From assembly GCF_012849095.1 (NCBI RefSeq), contig NZ_CP051680.1, positions 2,542,001 to 2,606,000 on the forward strand: DNA of 64,000 bases, in the 5' to 3' direction. Below are positions 27,959 to 37,564 of the stretch, one piece after another. The stretch comes from Cohnella herbarum (GTDB lineage Bacteria; Bacillota; Bacilli; Paenibacillales; Paenibacillaceae). The translations under genes and the position numbers were made by a program. The notes beneath the pieces were generated by a model. That model searched no databases, was not told the origin of the DNA, and saw nothing but the letters and a program-made list of their open reading frames with translations. Position 1 is the stretch's first letter; the number at the start of each line of letters is the position of its first letter.

Positions 27959-30705
27959 TATGCATTCAATTCCGAAGCAAAACGATATTTTCCCGAGCTT
28001 ATCTCCACAGAAACGCAATCGTTACCTTCCCTGCTAGTCCCCAATACTCCCTCAGCCGCGCTGAGTTCCGTATTTCCTTCAAGCACGTTTGTCCCTGCAG
28101 CGGAAGGAATAACGACCCTCGCCGTCACGTTCGCCGGCACGGTCACCTCTAGAATGAACCGTCCGTTCGCGACTTCCCATTTCGTTTCGATAAGTCCTTG
28201 CAAAGAATCATAGCTGCAACTCGCGGATGTCAAACCTCCGAGAGGCCTTGGACGAATGAGCAGCTTACGGTAACCCGGCGCTTCGACATCCCGATCGATG
28301 CCCCCGATATTCCGATACATCCATTCGCCGATCGAACCGAATGCATAATGGCAGAGCGAGTTCATGCCGGGATCTTGGAATCCGTTCTCTTCGGTCCAGC
28401 CGTCCCATCGTTCCCAGATCGTCGTCGCGCCTTGATTAACCGAATAAAGCCAGGAAGGGTACTCCTCCCTCAGCAACAAGCGATAAGCTACATCAGCGTA
28501 TCCTGCCTGCGTAAGTGCGTCCATCAAAAACTTCGTCCCGTGAAAGCCCGTCGTCGCCATCCCTCCGGCTTGCTCGATTTTCCCGACAAGTCGCCCGATC
28601 GTGGCAGGCCGCAAATTCTCGGGAAGCAGATCCATCCGCAATGCCATCGCGTAAGCCGTCTGCGTATCTCCCTTAATCTTGCCATTTCCGTCGACGAACT
28701 GCTCTGCGAACGCGTCCCGAATTCGATTGAACAGCTTCGAATAGCTTTCGCGATCCTCCATTTCCCCCAACACGCCAGCGATATCCGCCAGAAGCTTAGC
28801 ATTGTAGGCCATATACGCGGTAGAGAAAATATCGTAAGGCGTCGTAGAATGATGGCTGACCATGCGGCCGAATTCCGCGATCGCTTCCTCGAACGGCCTC
28901 TCGTTCACCGAAAGCCAATCGCCGTATTGCGGAACATCTCTCCGAATACCGTCGGGATGCTGCTTGCGATTGAATTCGACCCATTTTTTCATCGAATCGT
29001 AATGCTTCTCTAACAGCCTCTTGTCTCCGTATGTTTCGTACAATCCCCATGCGACGATAATCGGAGCGTCCGCCCATCCGGCCGAAGCAGTGTGCGTGTA
29101 AGTAAAGTCATTATCGAACTCCGTTTTCGGACCGAATATAAACGGCGCAAAATCGGTATAAGCCCCCGTCGGCTGTTGCGCGTCTTCAAGATCGACCATC
29201 CATTTTGCGAAAAAAGCGGCGACATCCATATTGTATGCGGCCGTTCCCGCGAAGATCTGCGCATCCCCGGTCCAACCATGCCGTTCGTCGCGCTGCGGGC
29301 AATCCGTCGGAACGCCCATAAAATTCGCTTTTTGCGTCCATCTAATATTCTGGACAAGACGGTTAACGAGCGGGCGAGACGTAACGAGGCGACCCGTTTC
29401 GGGCAGATCGGAATGGACCACGATGCCGGTTATCTCTCCGAGCTCGACCGACTCGGTATCTCCGCTTATTTCGACGTAACGATAGCCATGGTATGTGAAC
29501 GCCGGCTCGAATGTTTCCTGACTGCCGCCTTGGCAAATATACTTATCGGTTTGCCTCGCAAACCGCAAATTTTCCGTATACAGCTCCCCGTTCGCGTCGA
29601 GCACTTCTCCGAACCGAAAGAGGAGGCGAGCCCCTTCTTTTCCCGTTAAGCTAACGCGGAGCCACCCCGCGCAATTTTGCCCGAGATCGATAATGGTTCT
29701 ACCGTCGGGCAGAAAACGAATAAGCTCCGGATTGCGTTCTTCCGTGGCCCGAATCTTCCTCGACATCTGAGCTACGATCCATCCGCGATAGTCGTACATG
29801 ATATCGACGTTCGTCCACTTGTCGGCCCCGTTAAAATCCGCCTCGTTCCAACCGGGCATCTTTAATCTCGCGTCGATCGTCTCCCCCATCTGCAAATCCG
29901 AGGAAACGATCTCGCCGAAAGACGCCTTCCATTCGGAATCCGTTATGATGCTTGTTGTCGTTCCGTCCTCGTATTCCAAGTTCAGTTGCATCAAGAACGA
30001 AGGATCCATGCCGTATCTCTGATAGCCGTACATGCCGATATAGCCGGCATACCAGCCTTGACCGAGAATAGCGCCCGCGGCGTTATCCCCTTCCCTCAGA
30101 AGGGCGGTCACGTCATAAGTCTGGTATTGCACCCGCACGTGATAATCGGTCCATTCCGGCGAGAACACGTCGTTGCCGACGCGCTCGCCGTTAAGGAATA
30201 GCCTGTATAAGCCCAGCGCCGTCGCGTAGACGGTCGCCCTCTTCAAGCCCGCTCCGATCCGAAAATCCCGGCGCAAATAAACGTTCGGCTTCGGCGTTTC
30301 CTTCGTCGGTTTCCGATCGTTCTTCCAACCGATCCACTGGCCATGCCATTGCTCTCTCCCGAGCAGCCCCATCGTCCACTTTCCGGGCTCGCTCCAATCG
30401 CTAACCTTGTCGTTTTCGTCCCAAACCCGAACTTTCCAATAAGCCGCTTGCCCGGAGCTCAGCTCTTTGCCCCCGTATACGATATGTTGCGTTTCGGATG
30501 AATCCTTTTTCCCGCTATCCCATAGGTCGCCTTGCCCGGTCTCTAGCAACTCCATCGAGCCGGCAACTAGTACACGATATCCCGTCTGCCGGGCTCCCCG
30601 GCGCTCGGACGTGACGATCCAGCCCAACCGGGGAGCGATGACGTCGATTCCTAACGGATTGTCCAAATACTCCACGCGCAGCCGTTCCGCACGTATAACT
30701 TCCAT
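27958..30705 (-). CDS. Alpha-L-rhamnosidase, glycoside hydrolase family 78
   Basis: A 915-residue GH78 enzyme that removes terminal alpha-L-rhamnose from plant polysaccharides or glycosides. Beta-domains occupy the N-terminal third (FRIGAGLKRATVYATALG and LFLNGERVG are typical). The (alpha/alpha)6 catalytic domain carries the family signature CPQRDERHGWTGDAQ near residue 470, which holds the acidic catalytic residues. A C-terminal beta-sandwich follows. There is no signal peptide, so it acts on imported oligosaccharides. The ATG at 30705 lies 7 nt after GGAGGGG. It is the last gene of the YesMN-regulated sugar operon and supports rhamnose-containing oligosaccharides as its substrate. Confidence 0.92.
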   Translation of the reverse strand: MEVIRAERLRVEYLDNPLGIDVIAPRLGWIVTSERRGARQTGYRVLVAGSMELLETGQGDLWDSGKKDSSETQHIVYGGKELSSGQAAYWKVRVWDENDKVSDWSEPGKWTMGLLGREQWHGQWIGWKNDRKPTKETPKPNVYLRRDFRIGAGLKRATVYATALGLYRLFLNGERVGNDVFSPEWTDYHVRVQYQTYDVTALLREGDNAAGAILGQGWYAGYIGMYGYQRYGMDPSFLMQLNLEYEDGTTTSIITDSEWKASFGEIVSSDLQMGETIDARLKMPGWNEADFNGADKWTNVDIMYDYRGWIVAQMSRKIRATEERNPELIRFLPDGRTIIDLGQNCAGWLRVSLTGKEGARLLFRFGEVLDANGELYTENLRFARQTDKYICQGGSQETFEPAFTYHGYRYVEISGDTESVELGEITGIVVHSDLPETGRLVTSRPLVNRLVQNIRWTQKANFMGVPTDCPQRDERHGWTGDAQIFAGTAAYNMDVAAFFAKWMVDLEDAQQPTGAYTDFAPFIFGPKTEFDNDFTYTHTASAGWADAPIIVAWGLYETYGDKRLLEKHYDSMKKWVEFNRKQHPDGIRRDVPQYGDWLSVNERPFEEAIAEFGRMVSHHSTTPYDIFSTAYMAYNAKLLADIAGVLGEMEDRESYSKLFNRIRDAFAEQFVDGNGKIKGDTQTAYAMALRMDLLPENLRPATIGRLVGKIEQAGGMATTGFHGTKFLMDALTQAGYADVAYRLLLREEYPSWLYSVNQGATTIWERWDGWTEENGFQDPGMNSLCHYAFGSIGEWMYRNIGGIDRDVEAPGYRKLLIRPRPLGGLTSASCSYDSLQGLIETKWEVANGRFILEVTVPANVTARVVIPSAAGTNVLEGNTELSAAEGVLGTSREGNDCVSVEISSGKYRFASELNA

Positions 30706-30759
30706 TATCGATCCCCTCCATTTCTGCATGAACCTTTACCCTTAGATGCCTTCGTCACG

Positions 30760-31587
30760 CTAGCCCTTGACTCCCCCGGAAGCGACTCCTTCCAGCACTT
30801 TGCCTGAGAACAAGAAGAACAAGATCAGGATCGGTACCGTCGCCATAACCGAGCCCACCATCGCCAGATCGATGTTGTACATCAGGTTGTTCGTGAATTT
30901 CATGATCATGAGCGGAATCGTCTTATTGTCCTCGCTCTGCAGCATAATTAGCGGCACGAAAAATTGATTCCAGATTTGCACCGACATGATGATGCAGATG
31001 CTGAATATAACCGGACTAGCCAGCGGAAACATAACCCGGATGAACGTCGTCCACTCGCCCGCGCCGTCGATCTTGGCGGATTCGTACAGATCGTTGGGCA
31101 GCTTCTCGAAGAAAGTCGTCAGCAGGAACACCGGCATGGACAGACCCGAAGCCAGCACAAGCGCCACGCCCCATTGCGAGTTCAACAATCCCATGTCGCG
31201 AATGAGCAGGAAAATCGGGACGATACCCAGTTGAACCGGAAACATGAGTCCGATCAGGAAGTAAATAAGAACCGCTCCCTTGAGCCGGAACCGGTACTTG
31301 CCGATGCCGTAAGCGACCATGGACGACAGCATAATGATTGCGGCAAGCGTCGCGATTAATATCCAAGCGCTGTTAAATAAATATCGAAGAAAGTCCGCTT
31401 CCGCGAACAGCTTTTTGAGATTAGCGAAACCGAACACGTCCGGCCATCCGAACGTATTGGACAATAGCTCTTTCTTGGACCTGAAGGATTGGTAAGTCAT
31501 ATATCCCAGGACGAATAGCGTGAAGGACGAATAAAGCCATAGAATGGCAGAGCTGACATACGTTCTTGTCGGACGCAAGTTGTTCAT
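30760..31587 (-). CDS. Carbohydrate ABC transporter permease, MalG type (rhamnoside locus)
   Basis: A 275-residue CUT1 permease. About six membrane helices are visible, and the EAA loop reads YESAKIDGAGEWTTFIRVMFP near residues 185-205. The C-terminal EGVASGGVKG tail is typical. It starts 2 nt after the partner permease stop codon and precedes the GH78 gene by 54 nt. No ATPase is encoded locally. The likely cargo, judged from the rhamnosidase, is a rhamnose-containing oligosaccharide (inference). Confidence 0.93.
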   Translation of the reverse strand: MNNLRPTRTYVSSAILWLYSSFTLFVLGYMTYQSFRSKKELLSNTFGWPDVFGFANLKKLFAEADFLRYLFNSAWILIATLAAIIMLSSMVAYGIGKYRFRLKGAVLIYFLIGLMFPVQLGIVPIFLLIRDMGLLNSQWGVALVLASGLSMPVFLLTTFFEKLPNDLYESAKIDGAGEWTTFIRVMFPLASPVIFSICIIMSVQIWNQFFVPLIMLQSEDNKTIPLMIMKFTNNLMYNIDLAMVGSVMATVPILILFFLFSGKVLEGVASGGVKG

Positions 31588-31589
31588 GT

Positions 31590-32519
31590 TTAATCCTCCG
31601 TTCGGCGATAGGTGAGAATCACCTGTACGACCGCGACGATAAAAATGACGGCGAACATGACGCAGGCGATCGTCGTGCCCATACCCATCGCGTTCACGTT
31701 CATCGTGCCGCCTACCGCGCTGTTGTCTCCGAATGCGATCCGGTAGAAGAATAACGCCATCACGTCGACGCTGCGGTTAATTCCGCCAGAAACGCCGCCT
31801 AGAATAAAGCTGAAATCGAACATCGTCATCGCGAAAATATAAGTTAGAATGAGCATGTTAAGCACCGTCGTCTTGATCTGGGGAAGCACGATGCTGAAAA
31901 ACCTTCTCCAATAAGAAGCTCCTTCGAGTAACGCGGCTTCCATCACTTCGCTGGAAATCATTTTCATCGCCCCGAGGAAGAAGATCATCCCCACGCCGAT
32001 ACCAGACCAAGCGACCATAATCCAAACGATGAAGATGCCGAGCTCCGGCAGCCCGATCCATGGACGAGTCCATTCTCCTAAACCCACCGCTTCTAGCAGC
32101 TTGTTGAATACGCCGATATTCCCGTCGAAAATTAACGTCCCCATGAATACGATGACCGGCGTCGCGATAAATTGGGGGGAGAAGATCATGGCTTGAAAAA
32201 AGCGATGTCCCCTGATACCGCTATATAGCAGATAAGCCATATAGAGCTGGGCAGGCAACACGGCAAAAGCGTTAAGAAGGAACAGCACGACACTGTTGCG
32301 GAACGCTCCCGTCAGTTGGGAGAACAACTCTTTATTGCCGAACAGCTCCCCGTAATTGTCCAAGCCGACGAACGTTTTCGCCCCGATCCCGTCCCATTGG
32401 TTCAGGCTGATCTGGAACGCCGAGAAAATCGGATAGACCGAGAATAAGCTGTACAATAGGAATCCCGGTAAAATAAACCATAAGAACGGTCGCTTCTTGA
32501 ACCAAGTCAACCGAAACAC
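31590..32519 (-). CDS. Carbohydrate ABC transporter permease, MalF type (rhamnoside locus)
   Basis: A 309-residue CUT1 permease with six predicted helices. It has the conserved LNQWDGIGAKTFVGLDNYGEL cut around residues 38-58 and the EAA loop MEAALLEGASYWRRFFSIVLP near 205-225. It lies between the binding-protein gene and the MalG-type permease. Upstream there is a strong stem-loop rather than a terminator, compatible with differential expression of binding protein and permeases. Confidence 0.93.
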   Translation of the reverse strand: MFRLTWFKKRPFLWFILPGFLLYSLFSVYPIFSAFQISLNQWDGIGAKTFVGLDNYGELFGNKELFSQLTGAFRNSVVLFLLNAFAVLPAQLYMAYLLYSGIRGHRFFQAMIFSPQFIATPVIVFMGTLIFDGNIGVFNKLLEAVGLGEWTRPWIGLPELGIFIVWIMVAWSGIGVGMIFFLGAMKMISSEVMEAALLEGASYWRRFFSIVLPQIKTTVLNMLILTYIFAMTMFDFSFILGGVSGGINRSVDVMALFFYRIAFGDNSAVGGTMNVNAMGMGTTIACVMFAVIFIVAVVQVILTYRRTED

Positions 32520-32536
32520 CCTCTTTGCTAGGACAA

Positions 32537-32571
32537 GCGGCCAAGCGGCGTCCCCGACGCCGATTGACCGC
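32537..32571 (-). other. Intercistronic stem-loop after the rhamnoside binding-protein gene
   Basis: A long imperfect stem (arms 32537-32552 and 32556-32571, core CGGCGT/ACGCCG) has no T-run. It sits between the binding-protein gene and the first permease, where a message-stabilising or attenuating hairpin is expected. Confidence 0.6.
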
Positions 32572-32593
32572 CTCCCGAATTCTATGCAAGCTT

Positions 32594-33928
32594 TTATTTC
32601 GTCGGGTACTTAGCCGCCTTATCCAGCGTGGCTGCTCCCTCTGCTCCCGTTATCGCCGAAGTCATAAGCTTCGGAATAACGTCTTTCATGAGGACGTCCG
32701 CCGCGTTAGATTCCGGTGTCGACAACGCGGTGAGAACGGAATAGATGTTCACTCCGGCTTCGTCGAATACGGCAAGCTCTTTGACTCCTTCGTCCTTCGC
32801 AACGATGTCTTTAAGCGTAGGGACAAGTCCGATCGCGTCTTCCAGAATTTGCTGGGCTTCCAGCGAATTCAAGAATTCGATGTATTTTACCGCTTGGTCA
32901 GGATACTTGGAGTTAGCGGAAACCGCATAAGTCATGAAGTTGCTATAGCTGGACTGTACGATTTTCTTGCCATCCTTGTTCGGAATCGAGAACCGACCCA
33001 AATTCATTCCGGAATCGACGTAAGTCGCGTTAGCCCACGTACCGTCGATAATTCCAGCCGCTTTGCCGTTCGTGAAGGCGAATTGGGCGGCCGCATAATC
33101 TTGGGCAAGGAAATCTTTACCGAAGTAGCCTTTGTCCGCGAAGTCGCGGAACGATTGCAGCATGTCGGCGATTGCCGGGTCAGTCATCTTGCCATCTCCG
33201 GATTGCGCTGCCTTCAATTGCGCATTTGCGAATGCGGGCGCTAATGCGAACACCGGCCATGCGCGATCCCACTCGCTCTTGCCGGCCAACGCGATCGGCG
33301 TTACTCCGGCTGCCTTCAAAGTTTCCAGGCCTTGAACGAATTCATCCCAGTTCGTCGGCGATTTAATCCCGTTTTTCTCGTAAAGATCCTTATTGTAATA
33401 CACGACGTTCGTATCGAAGAAGGAAGGCAACGAGCAGTAGACTTTGCCATCGATGGTGCAATACGTTTTCTCGGAATCCGCGAATCTAGACAAATCCAAG
33501 TTATAGGACGTCAGATCCTTGAGAAAACCGTTCTTGACCATCTCTGCCATCTTCGACGTTTTGTCGCCTTGTACCCAGAAGAGATCGGGCAGTTCGTTCG
33601 CTTGCAAGGCGACGTTCAAACTTTGGTCGTTCTGGGCGAAATCATACTCCAGCTTGATGTTCGGGTATTTCGCCGCGAAGGCCGCATTGATTTTTTTGAA
33701 CGGCTCCTCGAGCACGGCTTGATTCCCTAAATCTCCCCAGACTTTCAAGGTTACGTTTTGTTCGCTGGGCGGTTCCGAGCTTTCCGCCGGAGCGCTCGCG
33801 GACGGGCTTGCCGGCGCGGATGCCGACGGACTGGAATTGCCCTCTTTGTTTCCGTTGCCGCAGCCTTGCAGCAAAGCTCCGATCATGGCTACGAACGCAA
33901 TTACGATAACCAACCTTTTTAGCTTCAA
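32594..33928 (-). CDS. Extracellular sugar-binding lipoprotein (rhamnoside locus)
   Basis: A 444-residue family 1 solute-binding lipoprotein. The signal peptide ends in the lipobox LLQGC at about residues 19-23, followed by a Ser/Ala/Pro/Glu linker. The mature domain contains the usual periplasmic-binding segments such as LFWVQGDKTSKMAEMV and GKAAGIIDGTWANATY. The start is a TTG at 33928, 6 nt after GGAGGGG. A probable CcpA site and a possible -10 lie 58-74 nt upstream. It feeds the two downstream permeases and the GH78 enzyme. Confidence 0.92.
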   Translation of the reverse strand: MKLKRLVIVIAFVAMIGALLQGCGNGNKEGNSSPSASAPASPSASAPAESSEPPSEQNVTLKVWGDLGNQAVLEEPFKKINAAFAAKYPNIKLEYDFAQNDQSLNVALQANELPDLFWVQGDKTSKMAEMVKNGFLKDLTSYNLDLSRFADSEKTYCTIDGKVYCSLPSFFDTNVVYYNKDLYEKNGIKSPTNWDEFVQGLETLKAAGVTPIALAGKSEWDRAWPVFALAPAFANAQLKAAQSGDGKMTDPAIADMLQSFRDFADKGYFGKDFLAQDYAAAQFAFTNGKAAGIIDGTWANATYVDSGMNLGRFSIPNKDGKKIVQSSYSNFMTYAVSANSKYPDQAVKYIEFLNSLEAQQILEDAIGLVPTLKDIVAKDEGVKELAVFDEAGVNIYSVLTALSTPESNAADVLMKDVIPKLMTSAITGAEGAATLDKAAKYPTK

Positions 33929-33987
33929 TTAGAACCCCTCCGATATTCGCATTTGCGTACGATAAAGCGATCGCGATCTCTTCTAAT

Positions 33988-34001
33988 TGTAAGCGATTGC
34001 A
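33988..34001 (-). promoter_or_regulatory. Probable catabolite-responsive element (CcpA site)
   Basis: TGTAAGCGATTGCA matches the cre consensus TGWAANCGNTNWCA at 13 of 14 positions. It overlaps a possible minus-strand -10 (TACAAT, 33986-33991) ahead of the binding-protein gene. Binding there would repress the rhamnoside importer when preferred sugars are present. Confidence 0.55.
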
Positions 34002-34113
34002 TATTCCCGCTCCATGCAGTAACCCCCAATGAAGATGCCAATTGGAACGGACTATGGGCAACGACGATGTTACAATGTTCCAAATGATCCGAACGAGATG
34101 CCATATTCTTGGG

Positions 34114-35706
34114 TCAACCTTGTTGTTTGAACTGCTTTACCGTTAAGCCCGTCGTTTTTTTGAACACTTTAATAAAATAATTCGAATTTAAATACCCGAC
34201 CCGGGAAGCGATCTCTTCCGTCGAGTAATTCGTTTCCTTATACAATCGGATCGCCTCGCGAATCCGTATCCGGGTCACGTAGTCCGAGAATGCTTCCCCC
34301 GTCTCTTGACGAAACCGCTGGCTGAAATGGTTCGGGCTGAAGTTGACCATCTCTGCGGCCTCTTCCAATCGAATCGAATGGCTGTAACGGCTCTCTACGT
34401 ATTCTTTAACCCTCAGCACCCACCCCCGGCTCGGTTGCATCGATGCGATGACTTCTTCCGTCCGTGATAGCATCGTCTTCAGGATGGCGGAATATTCCAT
34501 TCGATTCGTGACTTTCTTAAGCGCTTCGTTCAGAGGCCATAAAGCTCCGAATCTCTTTCTGATCCCCTCCATGTCCAAGTCGTAACGCTCGATCAGCAAG
34601 TCCATGAGATGGGTGGCGATCATTTCCCCGAAACGCTGCCATTCGCTCGGATAGAGTCTTCGCCGGGAATCGTTCAATCGGCTGTCGATCTCCTCGCCCA
34701 CCTTCTTGAAATGCAAATACTGAATTTCGATTCTCGCCTGCTTGTATCCTTCCAGCCATTCCTGCTCCGAGATCAAGCTGAGTACGGATTGTTCTTTGAA
34801 ATAAATGCCCGCGCCTTCATAGAAATAAAGCTGGATCGCCTGCTGCGCTTCCTTTCTGGACTCCCCTATCCGCTCTAGCGCCGTATTGGAGCTAATTCCC
34901 GCAATCAAGCCGATATTCAAGTTTTTCGCCCAAGCCGCCTTCAACTCTTCCGCTTTCTGATGCAGATGAACCAATCCGTCCGCTTCCGTCTCGTCTTCTC
35001 CGAGCATGCATAGACCGTGCAGAAGTCCGGAATCTTCTCCGATATATTCAAGCCGTTTCATTCGCGAGAAGATTTCTTCCGCCTGCAAGGACATCGCCTT
35101 CTTCTCCGTGGCGGAATAGCCCGATTCCCGAGGAACCGGTCTTAAGCATATCCAACGCAGCGTCCGACCTTCCGCTTCCAGCCTTTCGTATAAGTCCGGA
35201 TAATCTTCCTCAAGCCTAATTTCGTTGCCTTCCGCCGTCCGCTGCAACATGCTCGTCTTCTCTTCCGCCCTGACATTCGAACGATCATGCGGGCGATACT
35301 GAGCACCGGCATCCGGCTTCGACACGGAATTTCGTTCCTCGTAGGAGAGCGAATCCAATACCCGCAACAACTCGACGGGTTCCATCTCGTATTTGGAAAT
35401 ATAATCGGTAACGCCCGCTTGAATCGCTTGCCGGGTATATTCGAAATCGCTATAACTGCTTAGAATAATAAACTTCAAGCCATTGTCCAACTGTTTCAAG
35501 TTGCGAATCAACTCGAATCCGTCCATCCCCGGCATTCTGATGTCGGTCAGCACGATGTCGAACGTATCCCTCCCGGCCGCGGCGATCGCTTCTTCCCCGT
35601 TCTTGAACACTCCCGTTATCCGGTATCCCCGGCTTTCCCAATCGATAATCGATTGCAGGCCGATTCTGACGAGCGCTTCGTCGTCGACGATCATCACTCT
35701 ACGCAT
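34114..35706 (-). CDS. YesN-type response regulator with AraC DNA-binding domain (rhamnoside locus)
   Basis: A 530-residue regulator. The receiver domain has DDE at 8-10, the phosphoacceptor in LTDIRMPGMDGFEL near residue 55 and a DYISKYE lysine near 105. A poorly conserved middle region follows. The C-terminal AraC helix-turn-helix pair (about 425-525) contains FSPNHFSQRFRQETG and LNSNYFIKVFKKTTG. It overlaps the upstream kinase gene by 8 nt and precedes the transporter genes, so it most likely activates them. Confidence 0.92.
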   Translation of the reverse strand: MRRVMIVDDEALVRIGLQSIIDWESRGYRITGVFKNGEEAIAAAGRDTFDIVLTDIRMPGMDGFELIRNLKQLDNGLKFIILSSYSDFEYTRQAIQAGVTDYISKYEMEPVELLRVLDSLSYEERNSVSKPDAGAQYRPHDRSNVRAEEKTSMLQRTAEGNEIRLEEDYPDLYERLEAEGRTLRWICLRPVPRESGYSATEKKAMSLQAEEIFSRMKRLEYIGEDSGLLHGLCMLGEDETEADGLVHLHQKAEELKAAWAKNLNIGLIAGISSNTALERIGESRKEAQQAIQLYFYEGAGIYFKEQSVLSLISEQEWLEGYKQARIEIQYLHFKKVGEEIDSRLNDSRRRLYPSEWQRFGEMIATHLMDLLIERYDLDMEGIRKRFGALWPLNEALKKVTNRMEYSAILKTMLSRTEEVIASMQPSRGWVLRVKEYVESRYSHSIRLEEAAEMVNFSPNHFSQRFRQETGEAFSDYVTRIRIREAIRLYKETNYSTEEIASRVGYLNSNYFIKVFKKTTGLTVKQFKQQG

Positions 35707-37438
35707 CGTTTCGTTCCCCCGTTTCGTCCGTTTCGTCCGTTTTCCGTAGCGGCACGTTTACGGTAATCTCCGTGCCTTTGCCCTGTTCGCTCTGTATGGA
35801 CAATCCGAATTGATGCCCGTAATGAAGCTGAATTCGTTCATTGACGCTATGCAATCCGAAGTGTCGGCTCGGATCGGAGAGCCCGCTGACGATCTCTGTT
35901 CTTTTGTCCGCGGACATACCGACTCCGTTATCGCTTACCGTTACCTTCAACGAATCTGCTTCTTCGTATGCGGATACCTTAATCTCGCCCGGATGATCGG
36001 ACGCAGCCAATCCGTGAATAAGCGCGTTCTCTATCAACGGCTGGAGCAGAAATTTAAGCACTCTAACCTGCTCCAGATGCTGCGGGATTTCCGTTGCAAA
36101 CTCGAAATGCTGATATCGGACTTGCTGAATCGTGACATAACTATGCAAAATCGCGATCTCATCGGTAAGCGGGACCGGATCTCCCGATCCTCTCAAGGCA
36201 TAGGTAAGCAAGGTATTTAACGAATCGACCATTTCTTTGATATTATCCTGCTTCTGGATCATTGCCATCCAACGAATGGAATTCAGCGTGTTATACAAGA
36301 AGTGCGGGGATAATTGATTCTGAAGAACGCGAATTTCGGCGTCCTTCTTCTTCTTTTCTTGTTTCGCCACGGCGTCGATCAACTGTTCGATCTCGTACAT
36401 GATGGAAATGAAAGTATCGTTCATCTCCACGACCTCAATCGCTCCGCCGAACCTCTTCAGCTTGCCGGGACGTACCCCCTTGATGCCCATCTTCATGTTC
36501 ATCATTAACCGGCGAATCGGAATGACCAAATCGAGGGCCAGCAGATGAGTCACGACCAAACCAAGCAAAATGCAAATGAGAACGATGAAGAGCGCCTGCC
36601 GCACGGTATGATAGATCGGCTCGTATAGCTGTTTCAGCGGCAATTGTACGGATAGCTGCCAACCGTTCTGGATCTTATCTTCGGAATAGGACAATAGTTG
36701 TTTCTCTCCCGGATCTACGGAAATTCCGTTATCGACGAGACCTTTCCCGTTCGCGTCCATTAGCTTAAGCGCCGTATCCTCTTGAAATTTCGTTTGTTTG
36801 AAAATATCCGTTATCGACTCGGTTCGGATGACAAGCGTCAACGTACCGAGCTCGTTCAGTTTCTCGTCGCGAATCGTACGTCCCAATCGGAACGCTTTAA
36901 AACTCGTATACCCGTCGTTATAGGATTCGGGAGGAAACCATCTCGCCCCGCCCCGCATCGTTTGGATTTCTTGCCTGTACTCCGGATTCTGCACGCCGTA
37001 ATGGTCGATTGAATTTTTACCGTAGGTATACATCGAAGTCGGCGTTTCGATCTTGATCGAGCGAATATAGCTGTTCTGATCGGCGCCGAGCCATAACACG
37101 TTTAATTTTTCGTTAATGATACTTTCCATTCTGAATTGATCGTACTTCGATTCCGGTTCCGTCGTCACCAGCTTAAGAAGATCCCCGTCCGTCATGATTT
37201 GTTTGCTTAATTGCTCGTAGCTTCGCATTCGATCGTCGATTTTCTGCCCCATCAAGCTAAGCAGGTCGGTCGCGTATTCGGCTGTTCTAGCTTTCGAGGA
37301 AGTCGTATAGCTATCCGTTAAATAATAGATTCCCGCCAATGCCGGAAGCAGGATCAGGGGAGTATAGACCAGAATCAGCTTGTAAGGTAACCGGATATTC
37401 CGCCATAGGCCCGAAAGCCCTGCTCTGCCTTTATTCAT
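35699..37438 (-). CDS. YesM-type membrane sensor histidine kinase (rhamnoside locus)
   Basis: A 579-residue YesM-class kinase. Membrane helix one is at about residues 18-38, and an extracellular Cache-like domain follows to about 275. Helix two is near 280-305, then comes a HAMP-like linker. The kinase core has QNQLSPHFLYNTLNSIRWMA (phosphoacceptor His), PLIENALIHGL and DNGVGMS. It heads the operon of YesN, binding protein, permeases and rhamnosidase. The signal is probably an oligosaccharide derived from rhamnose-containing polysaccharide, which is inferred from context. Confidence 0.92.
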   Translation of the reverse strand: MNKGRAGLSGLWRNIRLPYKLILVYTPLILLPALAGIYYLTDSYTTSSKARTAEYATDLLSLMGQKIDDRMRSYEQLSKQIMTDGDLLKLVTTEPESKYDQFRMESIINEKLNVLWLGADQNSYIRSIKIETPTSMYTYGKNSIDHYGVQNPEYRQEIQTMRGGARWFPPESYNDGYTSFKAFRLGRTIRDEKLNELGTLTLVIRTESITDIFKQTKFQEDTALKLMDANGKGLVDNGISVDPGEKQLLSYSEDKIQNGWQLSVQLPLKQLYEPIYHTVRQALFIVLICILLGLVVTHLLALDLVIPIRRLMMNMKMGIKGVRPGKLKRFGGAIEVVEMNDTFISIMYEIEQLIDAVAKQEKKKKDAEIRVLQNQLSPHFLYNTLNSIRWMAMIQKQDNIKEMVDSLNTLLTYALRGSGDPVPLTDEIAILHSYVTIQQVRYQHFEFATEIPQHLEQVRVLKFLLQPLIENALIHGLAASDHPGEIKVSAYEEADSLKVTVSDNGVGMSADKRTEIVSGLSDPSRHFGLHSVNERIQLHYGHQFGLSIQSEQGKGTEITVNVPLRKTDETDETGERNDA

Positions 37439-37512
37439 ATGAATCCCCCTTCAAGCTTGCCCAATACGGTTTTCCTATTATTCTAACACTTCCGCATTCC
37501 TAAACGTGATGC

Positions 37513-37559
37513 AAAAAAGCCGTTTCCCGATATCTTAATAACTCGGAAAACGGCTTGCA
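37513..37559 (-). terminator. Terminator of the PhyH-family gene
   Basis: The inverted repeat AAGCCGTTTTCCGA / TCGGGAAACGGCTT (minus strand) is followed by TTTTTT, directly downstream of the dioxygenase stop codon. Confidence 0.87.
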
Positions 37560-37564
37560 AGTCT

